In this document: piece by piece, positions 37,401 through 45,225 of the stretch
Numbering within the stretch: position 1 is the first letter of the stretch
How the letters are laid out: the number at the start of each line of letters is the position of its first letter
Assembly: GCA_963839165.1 (NCBI GenBank)
Contig: CAWIUG010000005.1
Coordinates: 1,240,001-1,304,000 of the forward strand
Reading direction: 5' to 3'
DNA length: 64,000 bases
Source of the DNA: DATFVA01 sp963839165
GTDB taxonomy: Bacteria; Bacteroidota; Ignavibacteria; Ignavibacteriales; Ignavibacteriaceae
The notes under the pieces: generated by a model
What the model saw: only the letters and a program-made list of their open reading frames with translations
What the model was told of the DNA's origin: nothing
The model's database searches: none
Program-made: the position numbers and the translations under genes

Positions 37401-38946
37401 CCGGCACATCTGCAATATTAGCAGTGAATTCTGCCTCTCCGTAAATATCGGTTGTAACCTGACTTTCTCCCAGGTAAGTTTGTCCTTCCCTGGAACCTTC
37501 AGAAGTATTTGAATAAAACTGTATAGTAAGAGCGGTTGAAGGTGTACTAGAAAGATTTCCGTAAACCGCGGTACCCTGGGCAGAGGTGTATGAGGTCATA
37601 AGGTCGGGATAGTTCTGCAGGTTATTGGCTCCTGTATCACCGTCATTACTATCGTTAGCCGTTATGCCATCCTGCTGAGGGGGATTACCGGCCCACAAAT
37701 CAATTCCTATTCCCGTACTCGATGAAATGGAATTAGCAAGAATTTTGTTGCCTGTTCCTGACTTTACAGCAACTCCGGAAGTCAGATAACCGCTTATGGT
37801 ATTCTGCGAGATAAAACTGTTGCTGCTGCCGTCAATAAATACTCCGTAATCAGCATTTGAAGAAATTGTATTCTGCAGCAATGTATCATTCACCGATGAA
37901 GTAAGCGATATGCCGAAATTTGAATTCTGGCTGATAGTGTTTCCTGTCAGCGTTACACTGCTGCCTGATAAAGAAACTCCGCCGCCAGTGTTTGAAGAAA
38001 TACTGTTATTTGCTATGGGACAGTTATTTGCATTCGTCAACGCAATCCCGAATCCTGTATTTCCGTGAATATTGTTAGCTGTTAGAGTTCCGATGGAATT
38101 ATTATTTGCGGTGATATTTATCCCGTTAAGCGCTGAACCGGTTATCTCATTATTATTTATGCTGTTTCCTGTTGAACTAATCGAAATACCGGACACTTTA
38201 TTTAGCTTAATAATATTACCTCCGGCAGTTGAAAGGTTCATTCCATAACCGGCAGGATTGGTAATTGATAATCCCTGCACAGTTGATCCTCCGCCGGAAA
38301 TTGAAATATTTCCATTAGCACCATTTACCTGAACTAAAGGAGATCCATTATAACCGCTCTGGAAGGTTGCATCCAGCGATAAGGCCTGTGAGATTACAGG
38401 AAGCGAGGTTCCGGGCTGAATTACATATGGTGCATTACCCGGTATATAAAAATAAACACTCTGAAATCCAGCGAAAGCGTTTGCTTCCATAATTGCGGAG
38501 CGAAGCGTTACCTGACCGTTGCCTGCATCAGCTGTACCGTCGCCTGGATTAAGATCGGGTGCGTCTCCTGTTGAGTTTACAATAAACCATGGAAGGTGTT
38601 TGTCATCCACTATCTGATCAATATTATAAACCCTCAGATGATTATTGAAAGTAGAATAATCCTTAAGTGCCTTTACTCCGTTGTAATATGTAAATTCGGT
38701 AAATGACCACCGGCCGTTAAGGTATGGTGCCAGCGACTGTGGAAAAGGTTCTGAAGGGTTGCCGTTTCCACCTGAACCATTTATATTATTTGCGCCGAGG
38801 GCGATTCTCCAGATCCTGATCTCATCAATTAATCCTCTAAATGTACCTTCGCTTGATTGCCCTGCATATAATCCCCCTTGTCCTGAAGTGTGTCCTGCTC
38901 CCATCGTTACACTTACAGTCTGAATAAGACTACCGTTATAGTACAA
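34408..38946 (-). CDS. Giant metzincin/vWA/FIMAH surface protein with T9SS signal (3' part)
   Basis: Secreted multidomain protein, 1512 residues after a frameshift in its LamG domain. Order: end of LamG (LIDEIRIWRIAL), parallel beta-helix (about 180-415, Asn/Ser-rich NNSISSNTGGG-type coils), metzincin zinc protease (about 550-765) with HEAGHYSGLADL near 694 fitting HExxHxxGxxD and a Met-turn candidate RTLMPD, a vWA domain (about 768-950), a GLSW hexapeptide array (about 957-1011), Ig-like domains, a FIMAH helical domain (about 1244-1405) and a T9SS sorting domain (SQNYPNPFNPSTTINYQLP ... KKLILLK). The vWA MIDAS is degenerate: DGSEN instead of DxSxS and SAGE where TDG is usual. It probably acts as a surface protease or adhesin. 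The true 5' end is at 39391. Confidence 0.88.
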   Translation of the reverse strand: MYYNGSLIQTVSVTMGAGHTSGQGGLYAGQSSEGTFRGLIDEIRIWRIALGANNINGSGGNGNPSEPFPQSLAPYLNGRWSFTEFTYYNGVKALKDYSTFNNHLRVYNIDQIVDDKHLPWFIVNSTGDAPDLNPGDGTADAGNGQVTLRSAIMEANAFAGFQSVYFYIPGNAPYVIQPGTSLPVISQALSLDATFQSGYNGSPLVQVNGANGNISISGGGSTVQGLSITNPAGYGMNLSTAGGNIIKLNKVSGISISSTGNSINNNEITGSALNGINITANNNSIGTLTANNIHGNTGFGIALTNANNCPIANNSISSNTGGGVSLSGSSVTLTGNTISQNSNFGISLTSSVNDTLLQNTISSNADYGVFIDGSSNSFISQNTISGYLTSGVAVKSGTGNKILANSISSSTGIGIDLWAGNPPQQDGITANDSNDGDTGANNLQNYPDLMTSYTSAQGTAVYGNLSSTPSTALTIQFYSNTSEGSREGQTYLGESQVTTDIYGEAEFTANIADVPVNTSDFISSLVYDASGNTSEFSASIPVSTDEGLHYKVNKTLAGIPLHWADGNSTYSVAQSIVGRNYDNAVQNAFNTWNSLDQLTYTRASSDTSEQWGGNPDGINNIVWIPVSADWETITGAPTNVIAVTRVRYNAYNGELTDVDMAFNGDPISLTGQGHYTWATDGSAENLDVQNTGTHEAGHYSGLADLYNPGDFNYTVALKTNNQDATMYGRIGKGETYKRTLMPDSYVNQSDVTTYDVGGINYIYNNLGPIYYDIVLVFDGSENFTSSDVLDGFSFSQNASVELVNKLRVGDEVGIVNGTNDVYPIGNDFSNKINSLTALQPNSSGGNLAQRISKAEQMFSSTSVHKKVIILFSAGEVSNVSLITDSLNYNPDVHIYTMGYNELEMGQDLMSWLANKTGGEYAAIETSNEITDVVNVIWLRLLGLEISYHSGDINSDIISGGLSWLGGLSWLGGLSWEGGLSWLGGLSWEGGLSWLGGLSWEGGLSWLGGLSWEGAALDMGMTWEGSEYQLVLLPPGIAVNNPPNIPPGAITQDNYQSSNYNVSFVNGYAAHGVPYKYFHVNNPGLGQWTYAIVEATPPDTTEVLRVYSANHSDYVLDVNTDKERYYITTDQNGNVTPATVNITATLFQGGDSQGQGEHTITVGEPIDDAVILVKITSPDYGQTIRQLSHTSSGTYTASFATADLGAYDLEFNASDGNGQNGNNNSVYLLTAEHSIYVAPEEDPLTISGRLYIQWALNNLNAIMAEYCPSNNNCSLDNNTKRDLNNAISKLNTALGYFQSGDNDRLKTNKGLSFYDNISTATNKIYSYISNNNFGNKIDQAIEWLKLGGYRIAVISRDDAIEPGACVVSNCEELLASTNSELGKAIDSLKQDNYVYVFNHLTNAWKFSQNMMGANLKKGNGEISLVPKEYALSQNYPNPFNPSTTINYQLPEKSHVSLKVYDILGNVVTTLVEGDQAPGYYNVNWNAGGLASGVYIYRIISGSFVSTKKLILLK
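35911..36072 (-). repeat. 18-bp tandem repeat coding for GLSW[L/E]G hexapeptides
   Basis: Nine in-frame 18-bp units inside the giant protein gene, coding for GLSWLG or GLSWEG in the order L, L, E, L, E, L, E, L, E, followed by a degenerate unit (GMTWEG). Third-codon positions vary between units (ggc/ggg/ggt, tta/ctt), so it is not a very recent expansion, but copy number could still vary between strains. Confidence 0.92.
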
Positions 38947-38962
38947 TTTTAGTGATTGTCCG

Positions 38963-39391
38963 TCATACGTCGCGGCAATAGAAACCCATGAAAAAGCTGG
39001 TATTGGCGCCTGTCCCGGCAGTGCTTACCTGCCCAAGTCCATTACCGATCTTAAAATATGCTGTTCTATTTTGAATATACATCGAGAACGTTTTATAGCC
39101 GTCATCAAACCCTCTGTAAACGATAGGCATCTTAACGCCGTCATTATCTCCCAACAGATAAACCCACGCTTCCACCGAAATACTGTCATTGGTGTACGCG
39201 GGGTTATCAAAATACTGGTAACCCGACTGATTCGCATCAGTTGTAACCGGTTGACCGTCAGCTACAGAAGCATACCCTGTAGTTCCGTTAAATACGTATG
39301 AATTATTTGAATCTGCATATATCCCTGTCGATCCTAGTACCACAAAAGCTGTTATAATAAAATAAATTTTCTTAAATAAATATGAACTCAT
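38963..39391 (-). CDS. Signal peptide and first LamG half of the giant metzincin protein
   Basis: 5' part of the giant protein gene: signal peptide MSSYLFKKIYFIITAFVVLG... ending YADS, then a concanavalin-like LamG domain (YVFNGTTGYASV, ISVEAWVYLLGD, FSMYIQNRTAYFKIG). The frame breaks at a run of five T (A5 at 38991-38995 on the plus strand) and ends MGFYCRDV. Removing one T restores TSFSWVSIAATYDGQSLKLYYNG and continues into the downstream frame. The intact gene would code for about 1,657 residues. Confidence 0.88.
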   Translation of the reverse strand: MSSYLFKKIYFIITAFVVLGSTGIYADSNNSYVFNGTTGYASVADGQPVTTDANQSGYQYFDNPAYTNDSISVEAWVYLLGDNDGVKMPIVYRGFDDGYKTFSMYIQNRTAYFKIGNGLGQVSTAGTGANTSFFMGFYCRDV

Positions 39392-39460
39392 ATTGCCCTC
39401 AAATTTTAATGTTTTAGCCTAACTTTTTTACCACTGCCCGATACCTTGCACAAATTCCTG

Positions 39461-39949
39461 CTATTCGGTATAACTTTTAATTTGAGCTTTCAGGGAGTTT
39501 AGTGATACTCTGGAAGCTGTCATTACTTCGCCCGACTTGTCTTTTAACAGGGATATTTTCCCTTCCTCACCTGCAAATACTTTATAATCGTTACCAGCCT
39601 TATCTTTTTTCAGAAAGAGCAGCACCTCTTCTTCATTTTGAAATTCCGGCATATGGGAGTACAATTCACCTACTCCATCAATTTCTCCGCCGAGATGATT
39701 TATTATAACATACCCATTCGTTCCTGTTCCCTTCAAATATTCACTTACCTGTATGGTCGTCTTTGTTATTATCCTGCTTTTATTCTGGGCCCAGGCCGAC
39801 TGCTGTTTGGTTACCTTACCGGTGAGGATAACATCTGCACCTCTGGATAAAGCTTTAACTTCAGCCTGATAAGATTGCGATAAGCCTGAGAATTGAATAA
39901 AGAGGACAAAGAATACCGTAAAGACAAAAAAGTTGTCTTTCAACTTCAT
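39461..39949 (-). CDS. Small secreted protein, likely partner of the giant metzincin protein
   Basis: 162-residue exported protein with a clear signal peptide (about 1-24, FFVLFIQFSGLSQS). The mature part is beta-rich: SRGADVILTGKVTKQQSAW, TIQVSEYLKGTGTNGYVIINHLGG and EEEVLLFLKKD. This pattern (a putative barrel followed by a KG...V...GG strand pair and a vLFL strand) is found in uncharacterised secreted proteins that accompany secreted metalloproteases; that is recollection, not proof. It precedes the giant protein gene by 69 bp on the same strand and is probably co-transcribed. An activity modulator or chaperone role is speculative. Confidence 0.7.
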   Translation of the reverse strand: MKLKDNFFVFTVFFVLFIQFSGLSQSYQAEVKALSRGADVILTGKVTKQQSAWAQNKSRIITKTTIQVSEYLKGTGTNGYVIINHLGGEIDGVGELYSHMPEFQNEEEVLLFLKKDKAGNDYKVFAGEEGKISLLKDKSGEVMTASRVSLNSLKAQIKSYTE

Positions 39950-40306
39950 AGTACGCCTCCTGAGATTTTAATTTGATTAATCTAATCTAAAACTATTAAT
40001 CTATCCGGTGTTAGGACTATTTATGCATAATTTTGGATTTTTCACGACACACTGAGTGAAAATGGATAGAGCCAGTACCGTAACTCAATTAAATAGGGGA
40101 TTGATTGAAATATTACCTGAAATATTTACTAAACGCAATAGTTTGGGAAAGTAAATAAATTTAAAAGCTTTGAGCGGTGATTTTGGTGATAGGTTGAATC
40201 ATAATGATGCATCTCGTTATCCTGATTTTAACCGGATTACTTTAACTTACTTTCTTACCTCCGCCTTTCCTCCCCTGATTTCAAACTTCTAACCTCACTC
40301 CCTCCT
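39950..40306 (-). other. 357-bp intergenic region
   Basis: No coding potential seen. It lies downstream of the 216-residue unknown gene and upstream of the secreted-partner gene, both minus strand. The sequence ccctgattt (40273-40281) can pair with aaatcctcaggg (40309-40320) across the stop codon of the unknown gene, but no T-run follows on either strand, so I do not call a terminator. Confidence 0.5.
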
Positions 40307-40957
40307 TCAAATCCTCAGGGAAGCAGTACTCGTCCAGTAAACCTTATCTTTGTACGAGGTTCCCCCCGCAAGCGCGATGAACATAATCGGTGCAGGATCT
40401 TCCGAAACGAGTTTTATGATGTGTAAGTCAAGCGCAGTCTCCTGGTTGTATGTACCACCAGGTTCAGGTTCGGATATTTCCCGGAACAGAGGGATAATGG
40501 TACCGGTATTCACGAAATAAAAGTAAATGAACAATGAGGCTGGAAAAGAAAGATCAGGATTCTCAGTAAAATCAAACGAAATTTTTAACTTATTATCCTC
40601 AATTGAAGCTAAGTTTAATTTCAGAGGTAGTCCCTCCGGTGTGATTTTATTTGAAGTTGTTAATAACCCCTCGCGTACAAGCTTTGAGTTGTTCTTAATC
40701 AGTTTCTGGAAGGAATTTATACCTGGTACGGAAGCATTTCTCCAGATTTCCTTCAACCTGGGGACCGAGTTTACGGATTTTGCCAGTGCTATAGTGGAGG
40801 CAAAATTACTGCGGGCTCTTACTGCTTTTACTGATTTATTGACCTTTTGATCTATAGGACGCGCATAAGCTATAATCTTACCATTGCGATTTCTGTATAC
40901 AAAATTCTCAATTCTCCCGCTAAGTCCCCCGATTACTGATGATTTAACTTCAGCCAT
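40307..40957 (-). CDS. Unknown protein with GKxGN-like N-terminus, 216 aa
   Basis: Soluble 216-residue protein without signal peptide or membrane segment; I do not recognise its function. The N-terminus (MAEVKSSVIGGLSGRIENFVYRNRNGKIIAYARP) resembles a group of Bacteroidetes proteins starting with a gly-rich GKxGNxxxxxxxGxxxxR pattern (DUF6266-like, from memory). The middle is helical and basic (LKEIWRNASVPGINSFQKLIKNN); the C-terminal half is beta-rich and ends with a VYWTSTASLRI strand. A good AGGAG RBS precedes ATG. It is monocistronic and its upstream region carries the 11-bp tandem repeat. Confidence 0.7.
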   Translation of the reverse strand: MAEVKSSVIGGLSGRIENFVYRNRNGKIIAYARPIDQKVNKSVKAVRARSNFASTIALAKSVNSVPRLKEIWRNASVPGINSFQKLIKNNSKLVREGLLTTSNKITPEGLPLKLNLASIEDNKLKISFDFTENPDLSFPASLFIYFYFVNTGTIIPLFREISEPEPGGTYNQETALDLHIIKLVSEDPAPIMFIALAGGTSYKDKVYWTSTASLRI

Positions 40958-41327
40958 AATTTCTCCTGTGGTTTACGCGAAATATAAAGCTTTTAATCTA
41001 GTATTTCAAGCGTATGTGGAGTGTATGTGGAGCGTATGTGAAGCGTATGTGGAGCGTATGTGGAGCGTATGTGAAACGTATTTTAGAGGTATTTTGACAG
41101 GTTTAACCGGGAGAATTCGGCTGTTTAACGGGTTGAAAAAAACTTGCCTCGTTTTAGGACAGCAAATTTATAACTTCTGTAATTGGATTATTTGGCATGC
41201 CCATAAAAGGTTGGCGGGACAAGCAAGGCAGCCTTTTAAGACATAAGTCAGATCAAAGGAATAGTAGGTCTAATGCTCTGGTAAGATCGGTTTACTACTT
41301 AAAATAAGTGATTTACCACGATTTTTA
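40958..41327. other. 370-bp intergenic region holding an 11-bp repeat array
   Basis: Non-coding region upstream of the 216-residue unknown gene and downstream of the nucleotidyltransferase operon. Apart from the tandem array listed separately I see no gene, no clear terminator and no RNA gene. A plus-strand open frame crosses it only because the 11-bp units lack stops in one frame. Confidence 0.6.
41009..41084. repeat. 11-bp tandem repeat, six full units plus a decayed seventh
   Basis: Units read agcgtatgtgg, agtgtatgtgg, agcgtatgtga, agcgtatgtgg, agcgtatgtgg, agcgtatgtga and then a divergent aacgtatttta. The last base follows the order g-g-a-g-g-a, so there is also a 33-bp super-period. It begins about 50 bp upstream of the ATG of the unknown gene. 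A period near 11 bp places each unit on about the same DNA face. Confidence 0.9.
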
Positions 41328-42233
41328 TCAAAAAGAAAAATCGGGGTAATTTTTCTCGAGGTATTTTTTCACTTCAATAATGTCTGATTTGCTGGTGAGA
41401 TCAGGTACATGCTCTGCAAGAGGATAGCAATATACCGAATCTTTATAACGACCCGCCAGGGTAGCCACGGCTTCCGGAAGTTCTTTTTCTCCACGCTCAG
41501 GGTGTATTGGCAGGTTTTCAAGAATGGGAAGTATCAGATCGTATTCCAACGAGAAGATGTTCATACTTACTCCAATATAACCATGCTTTTGTTTCAGCTC
41601 AGCTATTTGTTCGGGTCCGGGTTTCTCCAATATATTTGTTAGAAATCCTTTGGGGTTCTTTATAGTCACCGCGAATTTTTCAATTCTCTCCTGTTCGAAT
41701 TCTAACGCTGAACGATTGTAGTCCATTAAAATTCCCGGATAGTTGGAATTGAGAGATATAAACAGTGCATCCTTCGAATAAAGATTATCACTGTTGCAGA
41801 CGGTGAATCTGCTGCCCGACCATTCAGGTTTTGATTTTAATCCGCAAAGTAATGCGTCACCAGTTCCTAATGGTTTATCTCTTCCCGGAGGTATTTTCTG
41901 AACCGCGTATGAGATTGATAATCCTTTGAATTCATTATCCTTATCTTTATTGCCGTAATACTCTTTTATTGAATTGTCATTCTCTCCTATTACCATAACA
42001 AGATCGCCGTACCCGGTTTCACGCGCATTGAATAAGAGATAATCAAGAAAAGGACGGAAATTTTTCCCTACTCCTATCATCGACTTTGATTTCTCGTCGG
42101 CATCTTTGATCAGTTGTTTATTAATTCTCTGTAGATGCCTGCCCGCAGAGCTGTCATCAGAAATTTCCTGTAAGGGTTTCTTCATCCTTGAGGAGATGCC
42201 GCCTGCTAAGATGACTAATTTTCCCTTACTCAT
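41328..42233 (-). CDS. Sugar-phosphate nucleotidyltransferase
   Basis: Nucleotidyltransferase of the NTP_transferase superfamily (UTP- or other NTP-sugar-1-phosphate type), 301 residues. Visible: the nucleotide-binding LAGGISSRMKK near the N-terminus, PLGTGDALLCGL, and VCNSDNLYS where the metal-binding Asp is expected; ILEKPGPEQ in the middle resembles the VEKP motif. An insertion of about 40 residues after the first motif is atypical. It follows the GHMP sugar kinase gene by 231 bp on the same strand, consistent with kinase-made sugar-1-phosphate becoming a nucleotide sugar. The exact sugar is unknown; galactose or a related sugar is likely from the GH36 gene. Confidence 0.8.
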   Translation of the reverse strand: MSKGKLVILAGGISSRMKKPLQEISDDSSAGRHLQRINKQLIKDADEKSKSMIGVGKNFRPFLDYLLFNARETGYGDLVMVIGENDNSIKEYYGNKDKDNEFKGLSISYAVQKIPPGRDKPLGTGDALLCGLKSKPEWSGSRFTVCNSDNLYSKDALFISLNSNYPGILMDYNRSALEFEQERIEKFAVTIKNPKGFLTNILEKPGPEQIAELKQKHGYIGVSMNIFSLEYDLILPILENLPIHPERGEKELPEAVATLAGRYKDSVYCYPLAEHVPDLTSKSDIIEVKKYLEKNYPDFSF

Positions 42234-42281
42234 TATCTGACCTGTGCACCCTCATCAAAGGTTTGTGGTTTTGTTTGACAT

Positions 42282-42408
42282 TTGTTGTCTGCAACAATAT
42301 AACTCCTATAAGTTAGTTCTCTTGTACTATTATCCAATCCAAAATTATCTAACCCCGATTGGTTTATAAAACTTGTATTATTGTTCATCATTATTTGTCT
42401 GCAATAAT
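42282..42408. repeat. Pair of ~35-bp direct repeats 110 bp apart, each with a hairpin
   Basis: The segments around 42281-42315 and 42391-42425 share gtctgcaa.aatataactcct and lie exactly 110 bp apart. Each holds an inverted repeat: TTGTTG / CAACAA (42282-42297) and ATTATT / AATAAT (42390-42408). The stems differ in sequence yet both still pair, around the shared TGTCTGC-like loop. They lie between the GHMP kinase and nucleotidyltransferase genes. They could be RNA hairpins, protein sites or remnants of a small mobile repeat. Confidence 0.6.
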
Positions 42409-42440
42409 ATAACTCCTCTGGGTTATATTGACTGGTTATC

Positions 42441-42458
42441 TAACCCTCAACGGGGTTA
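42441..42458. other. Short hairpin after GHMP kinase stop
   Basis: TAACCC (42441-42446) pairs with GGGTTA (42453-42458) just beyond the kinase stop codon. There is no T-run after it on the minus strand, so it is at best a weak terminator or an mRNA-stabilising hairpin. A partial copy of the left arm (tatctaacccc) lies 90 bp away. Confidence 0.4.
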
Positions 42459-42464
42459 AGTTCA

Positions 42465-43562
42465 TTATGGAATCGGCATTGGTTCTTCACGGGTGCCTTC
42501 GTCTGTATAAATTATAAAAGCCTCACCCCCCTCTGCCTCAATCGCTTTTTTCACGCTGTCGGGATCGTCAGGGGCATATGCAAACATACACCCTCCCCCG
42601 CCTGAACCATTTATCTTTGCTCCATACGCACCGGCTTTAATCGCGGCGTCTGTCATCCTGTCAATTTTGGGTGTGGAAATGTGCAGGACATTGCTTAATA
42701 TCTCTTCGTGGTAGTTCATCAGCTTTCCTATCTCGCGGTCATCAGGCACTGACTTCTGCAGCTCCTTTCTGGCCGCTCCCGTCAGGTCCCTGTTCTCAAT
42801 CGTTCCGTCCAGCAGCTTATATTGCTCATCTGTTAAATGCTTTTTGTAATTCTCAAGCGCGGATCTTTTAATACTTAGCAGTGAAAAACCAGCATCGATC
42901 TTATTCAGCTCTGCGGCAATTTTAATTATCTGATCCTTCACATTAGCCAGTATGTATTTCGTATTCTTAGGCTCAAGTGAATTTCCCAGAACGAATGCCC
43001 CCAGTCTCGACTTAATCCTGGTCACCAATAATTCAGGTGAAAAATCAATTGAGATAATACCCCCCACAGCAGTTGAATAATGATCCATCATTCCCCCCGG
43101 TTCGGAGAATTCAAGTACTTCAGCCTGGTGTGCATAAACAGCCAGCTGCTCAGGTGAAAGTATTTCTGCCTGATCGCTCATTCTGGTTAAAAAATTGATC
43201 CAGGTTATTACCAGTGCGGAGGAACTGGATGTACCGGCATTAATTGGAATTCTTCCGCTCACAATACAGTTAAAGCCAGTGGAAAAGGTAAAGCCTTTTC
43301 TCAGAAGTATGTTCAGCGAGCTCCTGAAGTAATCACGTTCCTGCGTATAAATAATTGGTTCATTAAGATCGATTACCTCACTGCCTGATAAATCGGGCAG
43401 CTTAATAGTGATCAGCCTGTCAGTATGACGCCTGCCTGTCATTATGATTCTAAGGGAAATAGCTGAGGCCAGAACAGGAAGCTGGAGATAATCCTGGTGC
43501 TCTCCAAAAAGACAGACCCTGCCGGGTGTAGATATTGTAAGTTCGTTTCTTGAATTTGTCAT
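42465..43562 (-). CDS. GHMP-family sugar kinase (galactokinase-like)
   Basis: GHMP kinase of 365 residues that phosphorylates a sugar, probably at C1. Motif 1 GRVCLFGEHQDYLQLPVL has the GEHxDY signature of galactokinases, motif 2 is GTSSSSAL in the Gly/Ser-rich phosphate loop, and motif 3 is KINGSGGGGCMFAY near the C-terminus. The N-terminal pattern differs from classic GalK (HQDYLQLP instead of HTDYNGGxVLP), so related sugars such as galacturonate, arabinose or N-acetylhexosamine are possible. It follows the SSS symporter by 16 bp, so the transported sugar is the likely substrate. Confidence 0.85.
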   Translation of the reverse strand: MTNSRNELTISTPGRVCLFGEHQDYLQLPVLASAISLRIIMTGRRHTDRLITIKLPDLSGSEVIDLNEPIIYTQERDYFRSSLNILLRKGFTFSTGFNCIVSGRIPINAGTSSSSALVITWINFLTRMSDQAEILSPEQLAVYAHQAEVLEFSEPGGMMDHYSTAVGGIISIDFSPELLVTRIKSRLGAFVLGNSLEPKNTKYILANVKDQIIKIAAELNKIDAGFSLLSIKRSALENYKKHLTDEQYKLLDGTIENRDLTGAARKELQKSVPDDREIGKLMNYHEEILSNVLHISTPKIDRMTDAAIKAGAYGAKINGSGGGGCMFAYAPDDPDSVKKAIEAEGGEAFIIYTDEGTREEPMPIP

Positions 43563-43578
43563 AACCGGGGCCTGGACA

Positions 43579-45225
43579 TCAGTTTGTGTATGCCCTTAAT
43601 AAACCACCGGTAAAATATATTACCATACCTCCCACCGCGAGATAGGATGCGGCAGGACTCCCGGTGCTTCCCATAATTACTCCGGTGAGGAACAGTAATA
43701 GTCCCGCCCCGAACACGGTTAAGCTTAATCTTCCTTTCAGTGTTTTCGGTATAATATTATATACATTGTTGCTGCTTAGCTCTTCATCGCTGATGGTTCT
43801 TGCCCGCCAGATTGCGTCTATACTTTCATTTGATACTTCTTTAGTGAGAAGACTAATTACAGGGGTTACCAGTAAAGCTGTTCCCGCGGTAATAAAAGTC
43901 GTAACGTTAAAATTTAACCCGTAAAAGAATTGTCCTATCACACCCGATATAGCCCCGGCAATATACCCTCCCACAGCTCCCTGCCAGTTGATTCGTTTCC
44001 ATAGTAATCCATATACCACCGCTATTACAAATAGCGGCATATCCATTATAGCAATAATTGTTAAATAAGCATTTACTGCTCCGCCCAGTATCGGAACCAG
44101 GTATGCGAAGAGTATCATTCCTAATCCTGTAACCAGAGTGATTATCCTGGCTACCTTCAGTACATCTTTGTCGGTTGCCTTCCTGTTAAGTACGTTCTCG
44201 TATACATCGCTTGAGAAAATCGTTGCTACTCCATTTAAATTTCCTGAAATGGTTGATAACTGCGACGACAATAAACCTACTACTACTAATCCCATTACAA
44301 GGTTAGGAATTAACGAGGTGATCAATACGGGAAAGGCTGAATCCGCGTTTGCGAGATCAGGAAACAAAATACGGCCTGCCAAACCCGGCAGTATCCATAA
44401 AAGCGCAAATGGTGTGGTTATTATCCCGGCCATAACCAGTCCTTTGGCTACGCTCCTTGTGCTTTCGGCACCGAACGCTCTCTGCAGCAGTCCCTGGTCA
44501 ACACACGCCCATTCTATTCCTAAAAGGAAAATCGCGAGCACAAATTTCCAGTCGTAGGTACCATTATCTTTAATTAGAGTCAACGCGCCTTCCGGAAGTT
44601 TTTCTACCAGTCCCGGCCACCATCCAACAGCACTCATCACCAGGGGAAGCAGAATGAGCGCGCTTGCCAGCATCAGTACAAACTGAATTACATCCGTAAA
44701 AGCAACCGACCACATTCCTCCTAAAATGGTGTAAAGTATCACCACGACTGAAAAAATAAGTACCCACACAGTGAAAGAATCAAAACCTGATATTGCCTGA
44801 GCCGCAATAACCGCAGTATATAATACTACCCCAAGCCAGAAGCTGAGTCTTAATATCCAGAGCAAAGCCACAAAAGTCCTCACTCCCCGGCTGTATCTTT
44901 TTTCAAGGAATTCAGGAATGGTCCTGATCCTTAGCCTCCTGAAAATCGGAATAACGAACAGGCCTGAAAAAACCATGGCCATGTTGCCTGTCCATGTCTG
45001 CCAGATAATAGGGATGCCTTCCTTATAGGCGATGCCTGCCTGCCCTACAAAGCTGTAAAGGTTTACGTTGGTGGCGGCCAGAACGGCGGCAAGAATAAAA
45101 GGCGTCAGCTGCCTCCCCGCAAGATAGAAATCATCGGAGCTGCCTACCCACTTGTAGAAAATCGACCCGACATAAAACATTCCCCCGAGAAAAAAGGAGA
45201 CGATGATGTAATCAATTGCTATCAA
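43579..45225 (-). CDS. SSS-family sodium/sugar symporter
   Basis: Sodium:solute symporter (SSF/SLC5 type) of 548 residues with about 13-14 membrane segments, expected to bring the free sugar into the cell. Family features include FYLAGRQLTPFILAAVLAATNVN near the N-terminus, RTIPEFLEKRYSRGVR, YTILGGMWSVAFTDVIQFVLML and LSSQLSTISGNLNGVATIFSSDVY. The start is TTG with a GGAG RBS inside the end of the small membrane-protein gene, which overlaps it by 14 bases. It sits between a GH109-like enzyme and a GHMP kinase, an arrangement typical for uptake of a monosaccharide released by the exported glycosidases. Confidence 0.92.
   Translation of the reverse strand: MIAIDYIIVSFFLGGMFYVGSIFYKWVGSSDDFYLAGRQLTPFILAAVLAATNVNLYSFVGQAGIAYKEGIPIIWQTWTGNMAMVFSGLFVIPIFRRLRIRTIPEFLEKRYSRGVRTFVALLWILRLSFWLGVVLYTAVIAAQAISGFDSFTVWVLIFSVVVILYTILGGMWSVAFTDVIQFVLMLASALILLPLVMSAVGWWPGLVEKLPEGALTLIKDNGTYDWKFVLAIFLLGIEWACVDQGLLQRAFGAESTRSVAKGLVMAGIITTPFALLWILPGLAGRILFPDLANADSAFPVLITSLIPNLVMGLVVVGLLSSQLSTISGNLNGVATIFSSDVYENVLNRKATDKDVLKVARIITLVTGLGMILFAYLVPILGGAVNAYLTIIAIMDMPLFVIAVVYGLLWKRINWQGAVGGYIAGAISGVIGQFFYGLNFNVTTFITAGTALLVTPVISLLTKEVSNESIDAIWRARTISDEELSSNNVYNIIPKTLKGRLSLTVFGAGLLLFLTGVIMGSTGSPAASYLAVGGMVIYFTGGLLRAYTN

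Noticed and set aside
41009..41084. CRISPR array
   Set aside because: Units are 11 bp, directly adjacent, without spacers, and no cas gene is near.
40884..41246. Plus-strand open frame of 120 codons across the 11-bp repeat array
   Set aside because: It overlaps the well-supported unknown gene in antisense, has a repetitive, unnatural composition from the 11-bp units and no RBS.
42282..42425. CRISPR remnant or IS ends
   Set aside because: Only two imperfect direct repeats and no transposase; stems are short and internal to each copy.
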